Source of the DNA: Pseudochelatococcus lubricantis
GTDB lineage: Bacteria > Pseudomonadota > Alphaproteobacteria > Rhizobiales > Beijerinckiaceae
NCBI RefSeq assembly: GCF_011762225.1
Contig: NZ_JAASQI010000007.1
Location: forward strand, 186,001 to 250,000
DNA: 64,000 nucleotides
Reading direction: 5' to 3'
The translations under genes were made by a program, and so were the position numbers. The notes under the pieces were generated by a model. It had not been told where the DNA came from. It made no database searches and saw only the letters and a program-made list of their open reading frames with translations. Positions 9,718 to 18,095 of the stretch are shown here, one piece after another (within the stretch, counting starts at the first letter, position 1; each line of letters begins with the position of its first letter).

Positions 9718-10167
9718 TTGGCGACACGCGATGAACTCTACGCAAAGTTCGGCATAACGGCGGAAGCCGCACAGCTATTCGAGGTTGAACTTGGCTCGCT
9801 GCTTCTGTGCGCCCGCGCGATTGAACAGGGCTGGAGGTTCAATGCCGACTCCGACAAGGCACGAAAGCTCCTTCGCGACATCGATCGGAGCACGTTGGGC
9901 CGCCTTCTTGGCAGCCTGAAAAAGTGTGTAGGGCTGGACGATGGATTAGCTGATCGCTTCGCGTCCGCGCTGCAAACGCGGAACAGGCTGTTTCATCGGT
10001 TCTATGAATCACACAACTTCGAAATCCAGACCGACGAAGGACGCGATGCGATGATGGCTGACCTTGAGACTATGCATGTCGAGCTTTTCAATGCATGGCA
10101 GGTCGCTAGCGGCATGACCGCAACGGCGACAGCCTTCTTGCTTGAACTAAGAAGCAACAGGGCTTAG
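9718..10167 (+). CDS. HEPN-like putative RNase (second, diverged paralogue)
   Basis: A 149-aa protein beginning with TTG four bases after the helicase stop, so it is coupled to the helicase. Residues 11-30 (FGITAEAAQLFEVELGSLLL), 59-69 (TLGRLLGSLKK) and 85-97 (LQTRNRLFHRFYE) line up with the first HEPN-like protein. R88-N-R-L-F-H93 is a textbook R-N-x3-H motif. The length and single-domain layout fit HEPN proteins that act as metal-independent RNases. The start codon is weakly supported: AGGA is only two bases before the TTG, and the frame stays open upstream into the helicase gene. Confidence 0.6.
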   Translation: MATRDELYAKFGITAEAAQLFEVELGSLLLCARAIEQGWRFNADSDKARKLLRDIDRSTLGRLLGSLKKCVGLDDGLADRFASALQTRNRLFHRFYESHNFEIQTDEGRDAMMADLETMHVELFNAWQVASGMTATATAFLLELRSNRA

Positions 10168-10410
10168 CCGCTGGGTCGATCTACGGTGTATATTGGCCCG
10201 CGAAGCCTGCTTTTCGGCGCGTGCCAAGTCTGCTTGAACGTTCGAATTGTGGTGCAAGGTGGACGGTTCAAATTGGGCGCGAAGCAAAAATATTTGAACC
10301 ATTATCGGAAATTTCTGTGCGTCCCGTCTTATGAAGAACTACGTCAGCCCTTGTGTCGACAGAAAATTTGAAGTGATGATTGTGCTTCAACCTATGAAGC
10401 GGGGGCATGT
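10168..10410. other. AT-rich spacer with a short dyad
   Basis: No gene is supported. An inverted repeat TTGAAG / CTTCAA with an 11-base loop lies at about 10369-10391, shortly before the next gene, and may belong to its promoter or to the end of the preceding transcript. Confidence 0.4.
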
Positions 10411-11076
10411 ATGTCCGTTCTAGATATCCCTCTCCGAAAGGCGCTGCAATTATTCTATGCGCCAGATTCGTTGCGGCGATCAATTTTGAAGGAGGATATT
10501 CGGCTTGACCGCAAAAAAGAAACCGGCGGCACTAGAAGCCGGGGTGGCGATTTTTATTTGCCTTTCTGGTCAGATGTAAAAAGGCACATATCGGGCGACA
10601 GTGATCTAATACAACTAACTGATGACCGTATAAAGTCGAACAGAAATTTCAAGCGACTATACCCCCTGCTGAGAGACGGTGTCCTAGAATTGCTTAGTGC
10701 AAAATTGCGCTGGTCAAACGAACCAGTCGAGATCATCCCCCAAAGCGTGCACGGTAACCTGCGAATTGAGGACTTCGGTGGCACAATTCGTATAAGGGAT
10801 GCGCTCCATGCTCGCGTCAGAGGAGAATATACCCGCGTCGTATACCCATACTTCAGCGAAGAACCGGCGCTCCCCGAAGAGGGCGGAAGGTTGGGCTTAT
10901 GGGTGATGCAACAGGCCCTGACAGAACTTGATCCAAGTGACATGCGTATTATCGACCCTCTTCGTCGGACATTCTTCTCTCCGCAAACGACGCCGTTGCA
11001 AGGCAACGAAAAGGTGGTTTTCCGTGAAAAATACAGATCGTTGATCGGTGAATGGGAACGTCTAAAGCACGAATGA
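10411..11076 (+). CDS. Protein of unknown function in the HEPN/helicase cargo
   Basis: A 221-aa soluble protein that I do not recognise. The N-terminal part is helical and basic (RKALQLFYAPDSLRRSILKEDIRLDRKK), the middle mixes helix and strand with an FYLPFWSDVKRH segment, and the C-terminal half includes RVVYPYFSEEPALPEEGGRLGLWVMQQAL. There are no membrane segments and no nucleotide-binding motif. It is 240 bases after the second HEPN-like gene on the same strand, with similar low GC, so it probably came with the cargo. It could be a sensor, immunity or accessory protein; nothing in the sequence decides this. Confidence 0.5.
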   Translation: MSVLDIPLRKALQLFYAPDSLRRSILKEDIRLDRKKETGGTRSRGGDFYLPFWSDVKRHISGDSDLIQLTDDRIKSNRNFKRLYPLLRDGVLELLSAKLRWSNEPVEIIPQSVHGNLRIEDFGGTIRIRDALHARVRGEYTRVVYPYFSEEPALPEEGGRLGLWVMQQALTELDPSDMRIIDPLRRTFFSPQTTPLQGNEKVVFREKYRSLIGEWERLKHE

Positions 11077-11151
11077 GTAGGTGCGGGATCGTCCAGACGA
11101 TGGGCACCCGAGATGCGGTCGCAACTGCCAGTTTGGAGTGGCGGGCCGGTT

Positions 11152-14139
11152 CTACAGTCCGAGACCCCGGCCTATGCCAAGGTCGATGCCGTGGGTGAAG
11201 GCGAGTTGCTGGCCAAGGCTGCGGCCTGAGTCGATCCCGATACCGAGGTCTTTCTTGCGGTTTGCGAGGATGGATTCCATCTGGGGATCGCGTTCGAGGC
11301 TTTTCGCCATGTTGCCCATCTCGGCCCGCGTGGATCGGTAGCCGGACATGTCGCCAGTCTGATACTGGCGCTGGCTGGTCTGGTCGAGCTTCTGCCAGCG
11401 GTCCACGAAGCGATCCGCGCGGCGGCCCGGATCGGTGCGCAGTTCGGTTTCCAGTTGCAGGGCGCGTCTGGCGGATGCGGCGCGGTCAGGATTGCCCGAA
11501 GCAACATCAGCCGCAAAGTCGGGGTTCTTCTTGTAAACCGCCTCGGCATCGCGCGAGCCGTGGGAGCGAAGTTCGTCAAATCCGGCACGGGATTCGTGCA
11601 GTTCCCGCACCTGTCCGGGTGTTGCGGCCATGTCCTGCGCCTGCGCCTTGAAAATTGCGTCCACGGCGCGGGCGTGGCGGACGAATGCCCGGCCACGGGC
11701 GCGGCGCAACGCTTCCTCCGGGTCAGCCTCGGCCTGCCGTTCCGCCTCCCGCTTCCCGGCCTTTTCTCTTTCCGGCTGCTTCACGGCATCCGCGCCAGGC
11801 ACGCCGTCGCCGGGGGAACGCAGACCGTCGAACATCCCGTCGATCCTGTCGCGGACGTTCTCGGGCACCAGCTTGCGCATGATCTGTGCGACACGGGCGC
11901 GGAAGCTGATGCCGCGCCGTTCGGCATAGTCCTGCGCCGGGTCGATCTGTTCGTAATCCGTCGCCATGTCCTTGGCCCGGTCGCGCGACAGGGTGTTGAC
12001 GAGCTTGTCCTGACCGGCGAAGTCGTCGCGACCGTAATGCAGGTCTACGCCCTCGCGATGCCGCGACAGGGCAACATAGCTGCCGTGGGCGTCCATGCCC
12101 GGCGTTGCCAGCACATACGTCCGGTCCACCGTCATGCCCTGCGCCTTGTGGATGGTGGCGGCATAGCCATGGTCGATCCGATTGTAGTCTTTCAAGTCGA
12201 AGGCGATGGATCGGCCATCGTCGGTGCGCACGGCCATGCTCTGCGCGCTGACATGCTCGACGGTGCCGAGCGTGCCGTTCTTGACGCCAAGGCCGCGTTC
12301 GTTTTGCAGGAACATGACGCGATCCCCGGCAGCGAAGTTTCTAGCGCCGCGCTCGACCGTGACGCGCACATCCTCGCCCAGATCGCCCGCCGCCCGCATC
12401 CGGTCGCGGGCGGCCTCGTTGAGTTCCCGCACCTCGGCATTGGTATGGGTGAGAATGGTGCGGCTGCTGTCCGGTGACACCTGCCGGTCGCGGTCCCAGC
12501 GGTCAATCAGATCGTCGCGCGCCTGTTCGCGCGATTGTGCCTCATGCACCATGTCGTGCGCGTCATAGGCATGGATCGCTTCGCCGGTTCTGCCGGTCGC
12601 CAGATCGCGGGTGGCGTCGCGTTGCCAGTCCTCGCGCTGGCGGCGCACCTCGCCGATCTCCGCGCCGCCGTGCCGGTCATGAATTGAGCGGAAGGCTGCG
12701 CCCGCCTCGATGGATTGGAGCTGCTGCGGATCGCCGACCAGCACCACCTTTGCGCCTGCTTCCTGCGCATGGGACAGCACGCGCTCCAACTGCCGCGTGC
12801 CGACCATGCCCGCCTCGTCGATGACAAGCACATCGCGGCTGGTGAGCATGTCACGCCCTTGTCCCCAGCTATGTTCCATGCTGGCGATGGTGCGTGATGC
12901 AATGCCCGATCCGCTTTCGAGATTCTCGGCGGCGATGCCGGACAGGGCAACACCGCGCACCTCGTAGCCCGCTGCCTCCCATGCTTCACGCGCCACGCCG
13001 AGCATGGCGCTCTTTCCCGTTCCGGCATAGCCGACGACGATCCCAAGATCACGCCCGTCCGTGACATGCGCAAGCGCGTCGGCCTGCTCGCCGGACAGGA
13101 CAAGGCCGCGCTGCTCTGCGCGCGCAAGTGCTGCCTCTCTGTCCCTGTCGCTGACTTCGTGCAATTCCTTCTCGGCCATGAGTTCCGCTGCGCGGTGCAG
13201 GCGCTGTTCGGCCTCGATCATCTCGCGGGTGGTGAACCGATCCTCGCCGCGTCCGTCCTTGCCGAGTTCGACCAGATCGGGCGAACCGCGCATCGCGCCC
13301 ATCACCTCGTTGAACTGGTCGATACCGTCGCTATGCCGATGCGCGAACATCGCCATGTCTCGGCGTGTGAAGGTCAATTGCTGATGTGTGATCGCGTCCA
13401 GCGCAACGGAAGGATCGGCGATGATCCGCGCACCATTGTTCCGCGCGATCTCCCGGTGCATGTCCGCGCGGTCGGCGGCTTCGATGCCTTCGCCCTCGAT
13501 CCGCTGCGCGGGCGCACCGATCTGGCTCTGCGGCTCAAGGCCGATGCCCTGCGCCTCAAGGCTGCGATGGTCGATCCGGGCGTCGATGTCGAGTTCGGCA
13601 AGGCGGTCGTTGACATGCTCGGCCCAGCGTTCCCGCCAGCGTTCGACCATCTCCGTGCGGTTCCAGTCCCGCACCTTCGGGCCGAAACCGTTCTCATCCA
13701 CGCTGCGCATGGTGAGCATGATATGGGCATGGGGTTTGGGGCTGCCGTCCTCGGCGAAATCCCAATGCACGTTCAAATCGGCGATCATGCCCTGATCGAC
13801 AAATTCCACCTGCGCGAAGTCGCGGGCCAACTCGATGCCCTGCGCCTCACTCATCTCGCGCGGAATGGCGAACTCCACCTCGCGCGCAAGCTGCGCGTCC
13901 TTCCTGACCTCAAACGCCTCCACATCGTTCCAGAGCCGTTCACGGTCGCCAAGATGCTCCGGCGCATGTTCCGGCAACATGACCTCGGAATGGACGACGC
14001 CCCGCTTGTTGGAAAAATCCTGCACGCGGTCGATGCGCTCGTCGCGCAGCCGTGACGCCGAGCGGTAGGCGGCGGACACCACCGCGCTCGACCCGGCCTT
14101 ACGGCCGATGACCTTGACGTGAAGATGATAGATCGCCAT
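11152..14139 (-). CDS. traA: TraA-type conjugative relaxase-helicase (MobA/MobL family)
   Basis: A 995-aa Ti-plasmid-type TraA. The N-terminal MobA/MobL (MOBQ) relaxase domain starts AIYHLHVKVIGRKAGSSAV; Tyr25 in SAAYR is the candidate nicking residue and the metal-binding histidines lie in NVHWDF and PKPHAHI (H125, H137, H139). The second part is a RecD-like SF1 helicase: Walker A GYAGTGKS (370-377), DEAG (441-444), GDPQQL (469-474), followed by the TraA C-terminal region ending GLGIGRGLGL. It nicks oriT, stays attached to the 5' end and unwinds the strand for transfer. The start at 14139 gives the family N terminus. It is divergent from traC-traD with oriT between. Confidence 0.93.
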   Translation of the reverse strand: MAIYHLHVKVIGRKAGSSAVVSAAYRSASRLRDERIDRVQDFSNKRGVVHSEVMLPEHAPEHLGDRERLWNDVEAFEVRKDAQLAREVEFAIPREMSEAQGIELARDFAQVEFVDQGMIADLNVHWDFAEDGSPKPHAHIMLTMRSVDENGFGPKVRDWNRTEMVERWRERWAEHVNDRLAELDIDARIDHRSLEAQGIGLEPQSQIGAPAQRIEGEGIEAADRADMHREIARNNGARIIADPSVALDAITHQQLTFTRRDMAMFAHRHSDGIDQFNEVMGAMRGSPDLVELGKDGRGEDRFTTREMIEAEQRLHRAAELMAEKELHEVSDRDREAALARAEQRGLVLSGEQADALAHVTDGRDLGIVVGYAGTGKSAMLGVAREAWEAAGYEVRGVALSGIAAENLESGSGIASRTIASMEHSWGQGRDMLTSRDVLVIDEAGMVGTRQLERVLSHAQEAGAKVVLVGDPQQLQSIEAGAAFRSIHDRHGGAEIGEVRRQREDWQRDATRDLATGRTGEAIHAYDAHDMVHEAQSREQARDDLIDRWDRDRQVSPDSSRTILTHTNAEVRELNEAARDRMRAAGDLGEDVRVTVERGARNFAAGDRVMFLQNERGLGVKNGTLGTVEHVSAQSMAVRTDDGRSIAFDLKDYNRIDHGYAATIHKAQGMTVDRTYVLATPGMDAHGSYVALSRHREGVDLHYGRDDFAGQDKLVNTLSRDRAKDMATDYEQIDPAQDYAERRGISFRARVAQIMRKLVPENVRDRIDGMFDGLRSPGDGVPGADAVKQPEREKAGKREAERQAEADPEEALRRARGRAFVRHARAVDAIFKAQAQDMAATPGQVRELHESRAGFDELRSHGSRDAEAVYKKNPDFAADVASGNPDRAASARRALQLETELRTDPGRRADRFVDRWQKLDQTSQRQYQTGDMSGYRSTRAEMGNMAKSLERDPQMESILANRKKDLGIGIDSGRSLGQQLAFTHGIDLGIGRGLGL

Positions 14140-14317
14140 CGCGATCAAGCATTGGCACGGCCAAGCGCACGTCGGAACGACGTATAAGCGCGCCCTCCCT
14201 CGAAAAAATCTCGGGATGGACCGGGCCGTGCCAGACCGTCCCGGCAACAATACTGCGTTCCGCCGTCCGCGCAACTATGCTTACCGGATCAACGACTTGC
14301 GACCGGGAAAGGACACG
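14140..14317. other. oriT: oriT region with IncQ-like nic site between traA and traC
   Basis: A hairpin ACGTCG-GAA-CGACGT (14169-14183) is followed directly by ATAAGCGCGCCCTCCC (14184-14199). This matches the IncQ/Ti-type oriT arrangement, an inverted repeat then TAAGTGCGCCCT, with one base different. By analogy the nick would fall between 14190 and 14191 (G/C). It sits between divergent traA and traC, the position of oriT in Ti and pRA3-like transfer regions. Promoters for both directions must also be here. Confidence 0.75.
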
Positions 14318-14647
14318 ATGATGCGAAAGCCACGGGACTATGACGCGGAACTGAAGGCGCTTGAGGACAAGGCGCGGGAACTCAAAACCCGCAAGGTGCA
14401 GCAACTCGGCGAACTGGTCATCGCCACCGGGGCAGATGCGCTCACTGCCGACGAATTGGCCGGGGCGCTGATCGTGCTGGCGGAAACCACCGATGCCGGA
14501 AAGAGGGAGGTATGGGCCAGGCGCGGCGTAGCGTTCTTTCGCAGCAAATCGCGGCGATCTGCACCAGCGCCTGACCGCAACGCTGGCGGCACTCCGACGC
14601 AACCGGGCGTCGCGCAACCGGCATCAGGCGGCGCGGGCGCGGCATGA
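14318..14647 (+). CDS. traC: TraC-like conjugal transfer accessory protein
   Basis: A 109-aa protein with coiled-coil start MMRKPRDYDAELKALEDKA and the TraC signature QQLGELVIATGADALTADELAGAL. In Ti-type systems TraC helps TraA at oriT, probably in the relaxosome. The ATG at 14318 has GAAAGGA upstream; the C terminus is an Ala/Gly/Pro-rich tail. traD follows after one base. Confidence 0.85.
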   Translation: MMRKPRDYDAELKALEDKARELKTRKVQQLGELVIATGADALTADELAGALIVLAETTDAGKREVWARRGVAFFRSKSRRSAPAPDRNAGGTPTQPGVAQPASGGAGAA

Positions 14648-14648
14648 C

Positions 14649-14915
14649 ATGCGCACATGGCAGGTCGAACGCCGCAAGAGAACGCGGCATCTGATCGAGT
14701 TGGGCGGTCTCGTCGTCAAGGCTGGGATCGTGGACCTGACCGGTGATGACCGCGCCACGATCTACGGCGCGCTGCTATGGATGGCCGAAAAGCTCAACCG
14801 CGAGGATGCCGAACGGGCGAGAGAACTGTGGGCCGGTAAGGGAAAAGAGACGTTCGAAGCGGAACAGCAAATCAAAACGCCGACGACATTGCACCCGCAG
14901 CAGGATAGGGCGTGA
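14649..14915 (+). CDS. traD: TraD-like conjugal transfer protein
   Basis: An 88-aa basic protein starting MRTWQVERRKRTRHLIELGG, with LVVKAGIVDLTGDDRATIYG and ARELWAGKGKETFE, the pattern of the small TraD proteins of agrobacterial/rhizobial conjugation regions (unrelated to F-plasmid TraD). In those plasmids traD is followed by the coupling-protein gene traG; here traG is absent, which supports a mobilizable rather than self-transmissible element. Confidence 0.88.
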   Translation: MRTWQVERRKRTRHLIELGGLVVKAGIVDLTGDDRATIYGALLWMAEKLNREDAERARELWAGKGKETFEAEQQIKTPTTLHPQQDRA

Positions 14916-14918
14916 CCG

Positions 14919-15161
14919 ATGGCGGGCGGCGCGGAGACCCCACATATCGCAGCGCCGCCCGCCATCGCGCGGCAACGCCGCGCAAAAACAGGGGAACGGA
15001 AGCCTTGTCCCCAACGGCCTGTCATCGACCGCCAGCTTGGCCGCGAGGTCATGGGCGTCGTGCAGGACGGATCGGTGTCGTGGCAGTTGGGACGGCAGCG
15101 AGGATTGGGGCTATTGGCCGTTTCGCACTTGTATCGAGATTGTCCTCACCGAACGCCTTGA
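14919..15161 (+). pseudogene. Possible relic of a DUF3363-type relaxase C terminus
   Basis: The reading frame encodes VIDRQLGREVMGVVQDGSVSW followed by QLGRQRGLGL, which resembles the very end of VirD2-like relaxases with a DUF3363 domain (typically ...LGxxVxGVxxxxxVSWxxGRxRGLGI-stop). The family stop is missing and about 11 unrelated codons follow. The rest of that relaxase is absent, so this would be a scar where DNA was lost between traD and the efflux cassette. This is recognised by eye only. Confidence 0.35.
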
Positions 15162-15415
15162 GCGCGAGGATGATAATGGCGTGAGTTTGAGTCTGATGCA
15201 GCGAGAGCCGGTGATCGAGCGGCGGCTCGGGCGGGAGCCTTTTACTACGGTACGCGGCGGAATCGCCTCAGGACATCACGCGACAGCACGGGCATTCTGT
15301 TCGGTTTCGCCTCAAGAACACAAACCAGAATACGGAGCTACGCTACTCATTGACGCGCCTCGGGAAAGACGATAGTTTTGGATTATATAGTACAAAATAG
15401 GGTGCACGGATCGCG
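15162..15415. promoter_or_regulatory. Upstream region of the TetR gene
   Basis: No gene is visible in 15162-15375. The last part carries the 22-bp TetR operator candidate (15376-15397), 18 bases before the TetR start codon, so the repressor probably controls itself. Confidence 0.5.
15376..15397. promoter_or_regulatory. Putative TetR operator 1 (autoregulatory)
   Basis: A 22-bp imperfect palindrome with arms TTTTG and TACAAAA; 18 of 22 positions equal the perfect palindrome at 16055-16076. It lies directly upstream of the TetR gene. Confidence 0.75.
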
Positions 15416-16018
15416 ATGGGACGTCCACGAGAGTTCGACGAGGCGGCGGTGCTCGACGCATCCGCCAAGCAGTTCAGGGTGCGCGGGTTCGCAGACACGT
15501 CGACAGAGCAATTATGCGAAGCTGCCGGCGTGAAGCGGAGCAGTCTGTACAACACCTTCATCTCGAAGGATGAGCTGTTCATTCGCTCTCTGGAGCGACA
15601 CATCTCCGTCGCGCTCGATGCGCAGAAGGCGATCTTGACGGAAAACGCCTTGTCCGGCTGTGAGCGTCTCGCCGCCCTCTTTGATCTGATCCTTGAGGAG
15701 GAAGGTTCTGCGAGAAAGAAGGGGCATGCCGCCGGCTGCATGATCGTCGCCTCGCGGATGGCGCCGGGTATCGGCGACAGAGAGCCGCGAGTGCAGCGTA
15801 TTCTCGACCGCTTCATGGACCGCCAACTCTCTCTCGTGGCCGAGGCTGTCGCTTCGGGGCGGCTCGACGGGAGCTTGCGAAATGACCTCTCGCCGCGCGA
15901 TGCAGCGCTCATGATTGTGTCAGCAATCTCGGGAATCCGGGTTCTCTCGCAATCCGGCACGGGGGTTTCTAGCCTGCGCAAGGTAGCCGATCTCCACCTC
16001 GATTCACTTCGCGCGTAA
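15416..16018 (+). CDS. TetR/AcrR-family transcriptional repressor
   Basis: A 200-aa TetR-family protein. The helix-turn-helix is in residues 8-54 (EAAVLDASAKQFRVRGFADTS...SLYNTFISKDELF), with a ligand-binding helical domain after it containing GHAAGCMIV, a C-terminal TetR pattern common in regulators of efflux and nitroreductase-type genes. It is followed by an MFS exporter and a PPOX-type flavoprotein, and matching 22-bp palindromes precede both this gene and the exporter, so it very likely represses both until an electrophile or drug binds. Confidence 0.92.
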   Translation: MGRPREFDEAAVLDASAKQFRVRGFADTSTEQLCEAAGVKRSSLYNTFISKDELFIRSLERHISVALDAQKAILTENALSGCERLAALFDLILEEEGSARKKGHAAGCMIVASRMAPGIGDREPRVQRILDRFMDRQLSLVAEAVASGRLDGSLRNDLSPRDAALMIVSAISGIRVLSQSGTGVSSLRKVADLHLDSLRA

Positions 16019-16054
16019 GTCGCGGGGTCGCATGATCCGTCATTTTTTAACGTG

Positions 16055-16076
16055 TTTTGTATTTTAAAATACAAAA
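16055..16076. promoter_or_regulatory. Putative TetR operator 2 (perfect 22-bp palindrome) before the MFS gene
   Basis: A perfect palindrome with half-site TTTTGTATTTT, located 28 bases before the MFS start codon and matching operator 1 at 18 of 22 positions. Its AT-rich core would overlap the promoter of the exporter gene. Confidence 0.85.
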
Positions 16077-16104
16077 TGGACTGACTGAAAAAGAAGAGCT
16101 ACCT

Positions 16105-17283
16105 ATGAAAAGACACCTGTTCCTGTTGGCGCTGACCATCCTGATCGTGGTCGCAAGCGAGCTGCAAGTTCCGGCCATAATGCCGGAGATGGCTCGTGAT
16201 CTTGGAGTGGACACCGGCAGGATCGGGCTGCTCGTCTCATTTTTCGCACTCGGCATGGCGCTCGGCGGGCCGGTGATCGCCTATGCGTTGCGCGATCTCC
16301 CACCCAAAAAAGCGCTGCTGACCGTGGTCGCCGCCTACGCGATCCCGGAACTGCTCGTCCCGCTCGTGCACGACTACTGGTGGGTCGCTCTCATGCGTGT
16401 CCTGACCGGGTGCCTCGCGGGAGCCGCAGTCGGACTGTCCGTCGCCTACGCGGCAAGACTGGCACCAAGCCCAAACAAGATTGGCGAGGCTGTCTCTATC
16501 GTACTCAGCGGCATCATGGCCGGCATCGTTATCGGTCTTCCGGTGTCTCATTTCATCGCCAGCCGGTGGAATTGGCAGGCGACATTCTACGTCCTCGGTG
16601 CGGCGGCATCTCTCGTTTTTCTTTTGAGTCTTCTGACGCTCCCCGACAGAAGTGCGGCCTCTGCCGACGACAGTGCCCAGGACCTGCGCAATCTCAGACT
16701 GCCCAGGCTTTGGTCGCGCTATCTCGTAAGCTTCCTGACCATCGGCTCGGCGTATGCAGCGTTCTCCTACTTCACACCGCTTCTCGAACAGAGCGCCGGA
16801 TTCAGCACGGATGCGACCACGCTGATTCTTCTCGCGTACGGACTGTGTTCGCTCGTCGGGAATCTCATCGTCGGAAAGCTCGCGGACAATCATGCGGTCG
16901 GTGTGCTGCGCTTCGGACACGCCTTGCTCTTCGTCTCCTTGGGCGTGCTCGCCATCGCCAGCCAGAGTCAGCCTCTGGTGCTCGCGATGGTCCTGATCGT
17001 AGGCCTTGCCGGGGTCACGATGAACCCGCCGCTGGTCACTCGCGTCGTGGAGGTCGGGGGCAGCGGGAACCTCGTCGCGACTGTCCACATGTCGGTCATC
17101 ACGCTGGGCATCACCGTCGGCACCGCCGTTAGCGCAGGCACGATCAGCGCCTTCGGCGATGACCCCGCCGTTGCGATGTGGACCGGAAGCGCCTTCGCGC
17201 TGCTCGCAGCAGTAGCGCTCGCTTTCCAGACCGGGCGCAAACGAAGCACGGACCCACTTGAGGACCGCAAAGAAGTCGCATGA
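16105..17283 (+). CDS. MFS transporter (drug/metabolite efflux, DHA1-like)
   Basis: A 392-aa integral membrane protein with about 12 hydrophobic segments, beginning with a signal-anchor-like first helix (HLFLLALTILIVVASELQV). The motif between helices 2 and 3 and the RVLTGCLAGAAVGLSVAYAARL region in helix 4 fit DHA1-type drug:proton antiporters, as does the PAIMPEMARDLG start. The ATG at 16105 follows AAGAAGAG; the in-frame ATG at 16057 would run through the operator and is unlikely. It is controlled by the adjacent TetR protein. Confidence 0.9.
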   Translation: MKRHLFLLALTILIVVASELQVPAIMPEMARDLGVDTGRIGLLVSFFALGMALGGPVIAYALRDLPPKKALLTVVAAYAIPELLVPLVHDYWWVALMRVLTGCLAGAAVGLSVAYAARLAPSPNKIGEAVSIVLSGIMAGIVIGLPVSHFIASRWNWQATFYVLGAAASLVFLLSLLTLPDRSAASADDSAQDLRNLRLPRLWSRYLVSFLTIGSAYAAFSYFTPLLEQSAGFSTDATTLILLAYGLCSLVGNLIVGKLADNHAVGVLRFGHALLFVSLGVLAIASQSQPLVLAMVLIVGLAGVTMNPPLVTRVVEVGGSGNLVATVHMSVITLGITVGTAVSAGTISAFGDDPAVAMWTGSAFALLAAVALAFQTGRKRSTDPLEDRKEVA

Positions 17284-17310
17284 GAACAGGCAAGCACGAC
17301 TGGAGATGAC

Positions 17311-17952
17311 ATGGCTTTTGGTTTTCTGGAAGTGGCGGTGACACCGGCTGTACGGGCGGTGCAAGAAGCCCTCGGCGTGGCGCACATGTGGTCAAACTTC
17401 AAAGGCCAGCGAGAATTTGATCGGTTCACCGAAAGGGAGGCTGCCTTTGTCGCGGATCGGGACAGTTTCTACATGGCGACCACTTCGGAGACGGGATGGC
17501 CCTATATCCAACATCGCGGCGGACCCCGAGGCTTCTTGAAGCTTCTGGACGACCGGACGCTGGCGTTCGCCGACTATCGGGGAAATTTCCAGTATCTCAG
17601 CATTGGCAATCTGTCCGCCAACAGCAAGGCCTGCCTATTTCTGATGGACTATCCGCGCCGAGCCCGGCTCAAGATGTATGTGCATGCAGACGTTGTTGCT
17701 CTGGATGCCGATCCTGACATGACTGAAAAGGTGCTCGACGGTGCCAGCGGAAAGGTTGAGAGGATCATCCGGCTGCGTCTGCAAAACTTCGACTGGAACT
17801 GTCCTCAGCATATCGTCCCCCGCTTCACGGAAACGGAACTGGCCAGCGCCTTGCAGCCCATCAGGCAGAGATTGGAGTCGCTGGAAGCAGAAAACGCTCA
17901 GCTACGGTCCCAACTGGCAGGCAAATCGTCGCCAGATGCACACGCCCAATAA
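17311..17952 (+). CDS. Pyridoxamine 5'-phosphate oxidase-family FMN-binding protein
   Basis: A 213-aa PPOX-class protein. Residues 45-130 hold the split-barrel FMN-binding core (FVADRDSFYMATTSETGWPYIQ, GFLKLLDDRTLAFADYRGNFQY, ARLKMYVHADVV). The C-terminal 30 residues form a short coiled coil (RQRLESLEAENAQLRSQ). PPOX family proteins often reduce or detoxify small electrophiles with FMN or F420; none of the biotin-like PdxH catalytic C terminus is seen, so it is not a real PdxH. It is the last gene of the TetR-MFS cassette, 27 bases after the exporter. Confidence 0.88.
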   Translation: MAFGFLEVAVTPAVRAVQEALGVAHMWSNFKGQREFDRFTEREAAFVADRDSFYMATTSETGWPYIQHRGGPRGFLKLLDDRTLAFADYRGNFQYLSIGNLSANSKACLFLMDYPRRARLKMYVHADVVALDADPDMTEKVLDGASGKVERIIRLRLQNFDWNCPQHIVPRFTETELASALQPIRQRLESLEAENAQLRSQLAGKSSPDAHAQ

Positions 17953-18095
17953 AATGAAGATGGCATTATCACCTTTCCCACCGAGATCGGGAGTGCGGTT
18001 TATAGATAGAGCCGCGAGTGTCCGGGCCTAACGCGATGCGGCGGCGGTGGCATTCAGCACCGATGGTTGACCGCCAATAGATGGAAGGGTGCGTC

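Noticed and set aside
10186-10371. Small open frame of 61 codons between the second HEPN-like gene and the next gene
   Set aside because: No homology, no ribosome site, and composition like the non-coding spacer.
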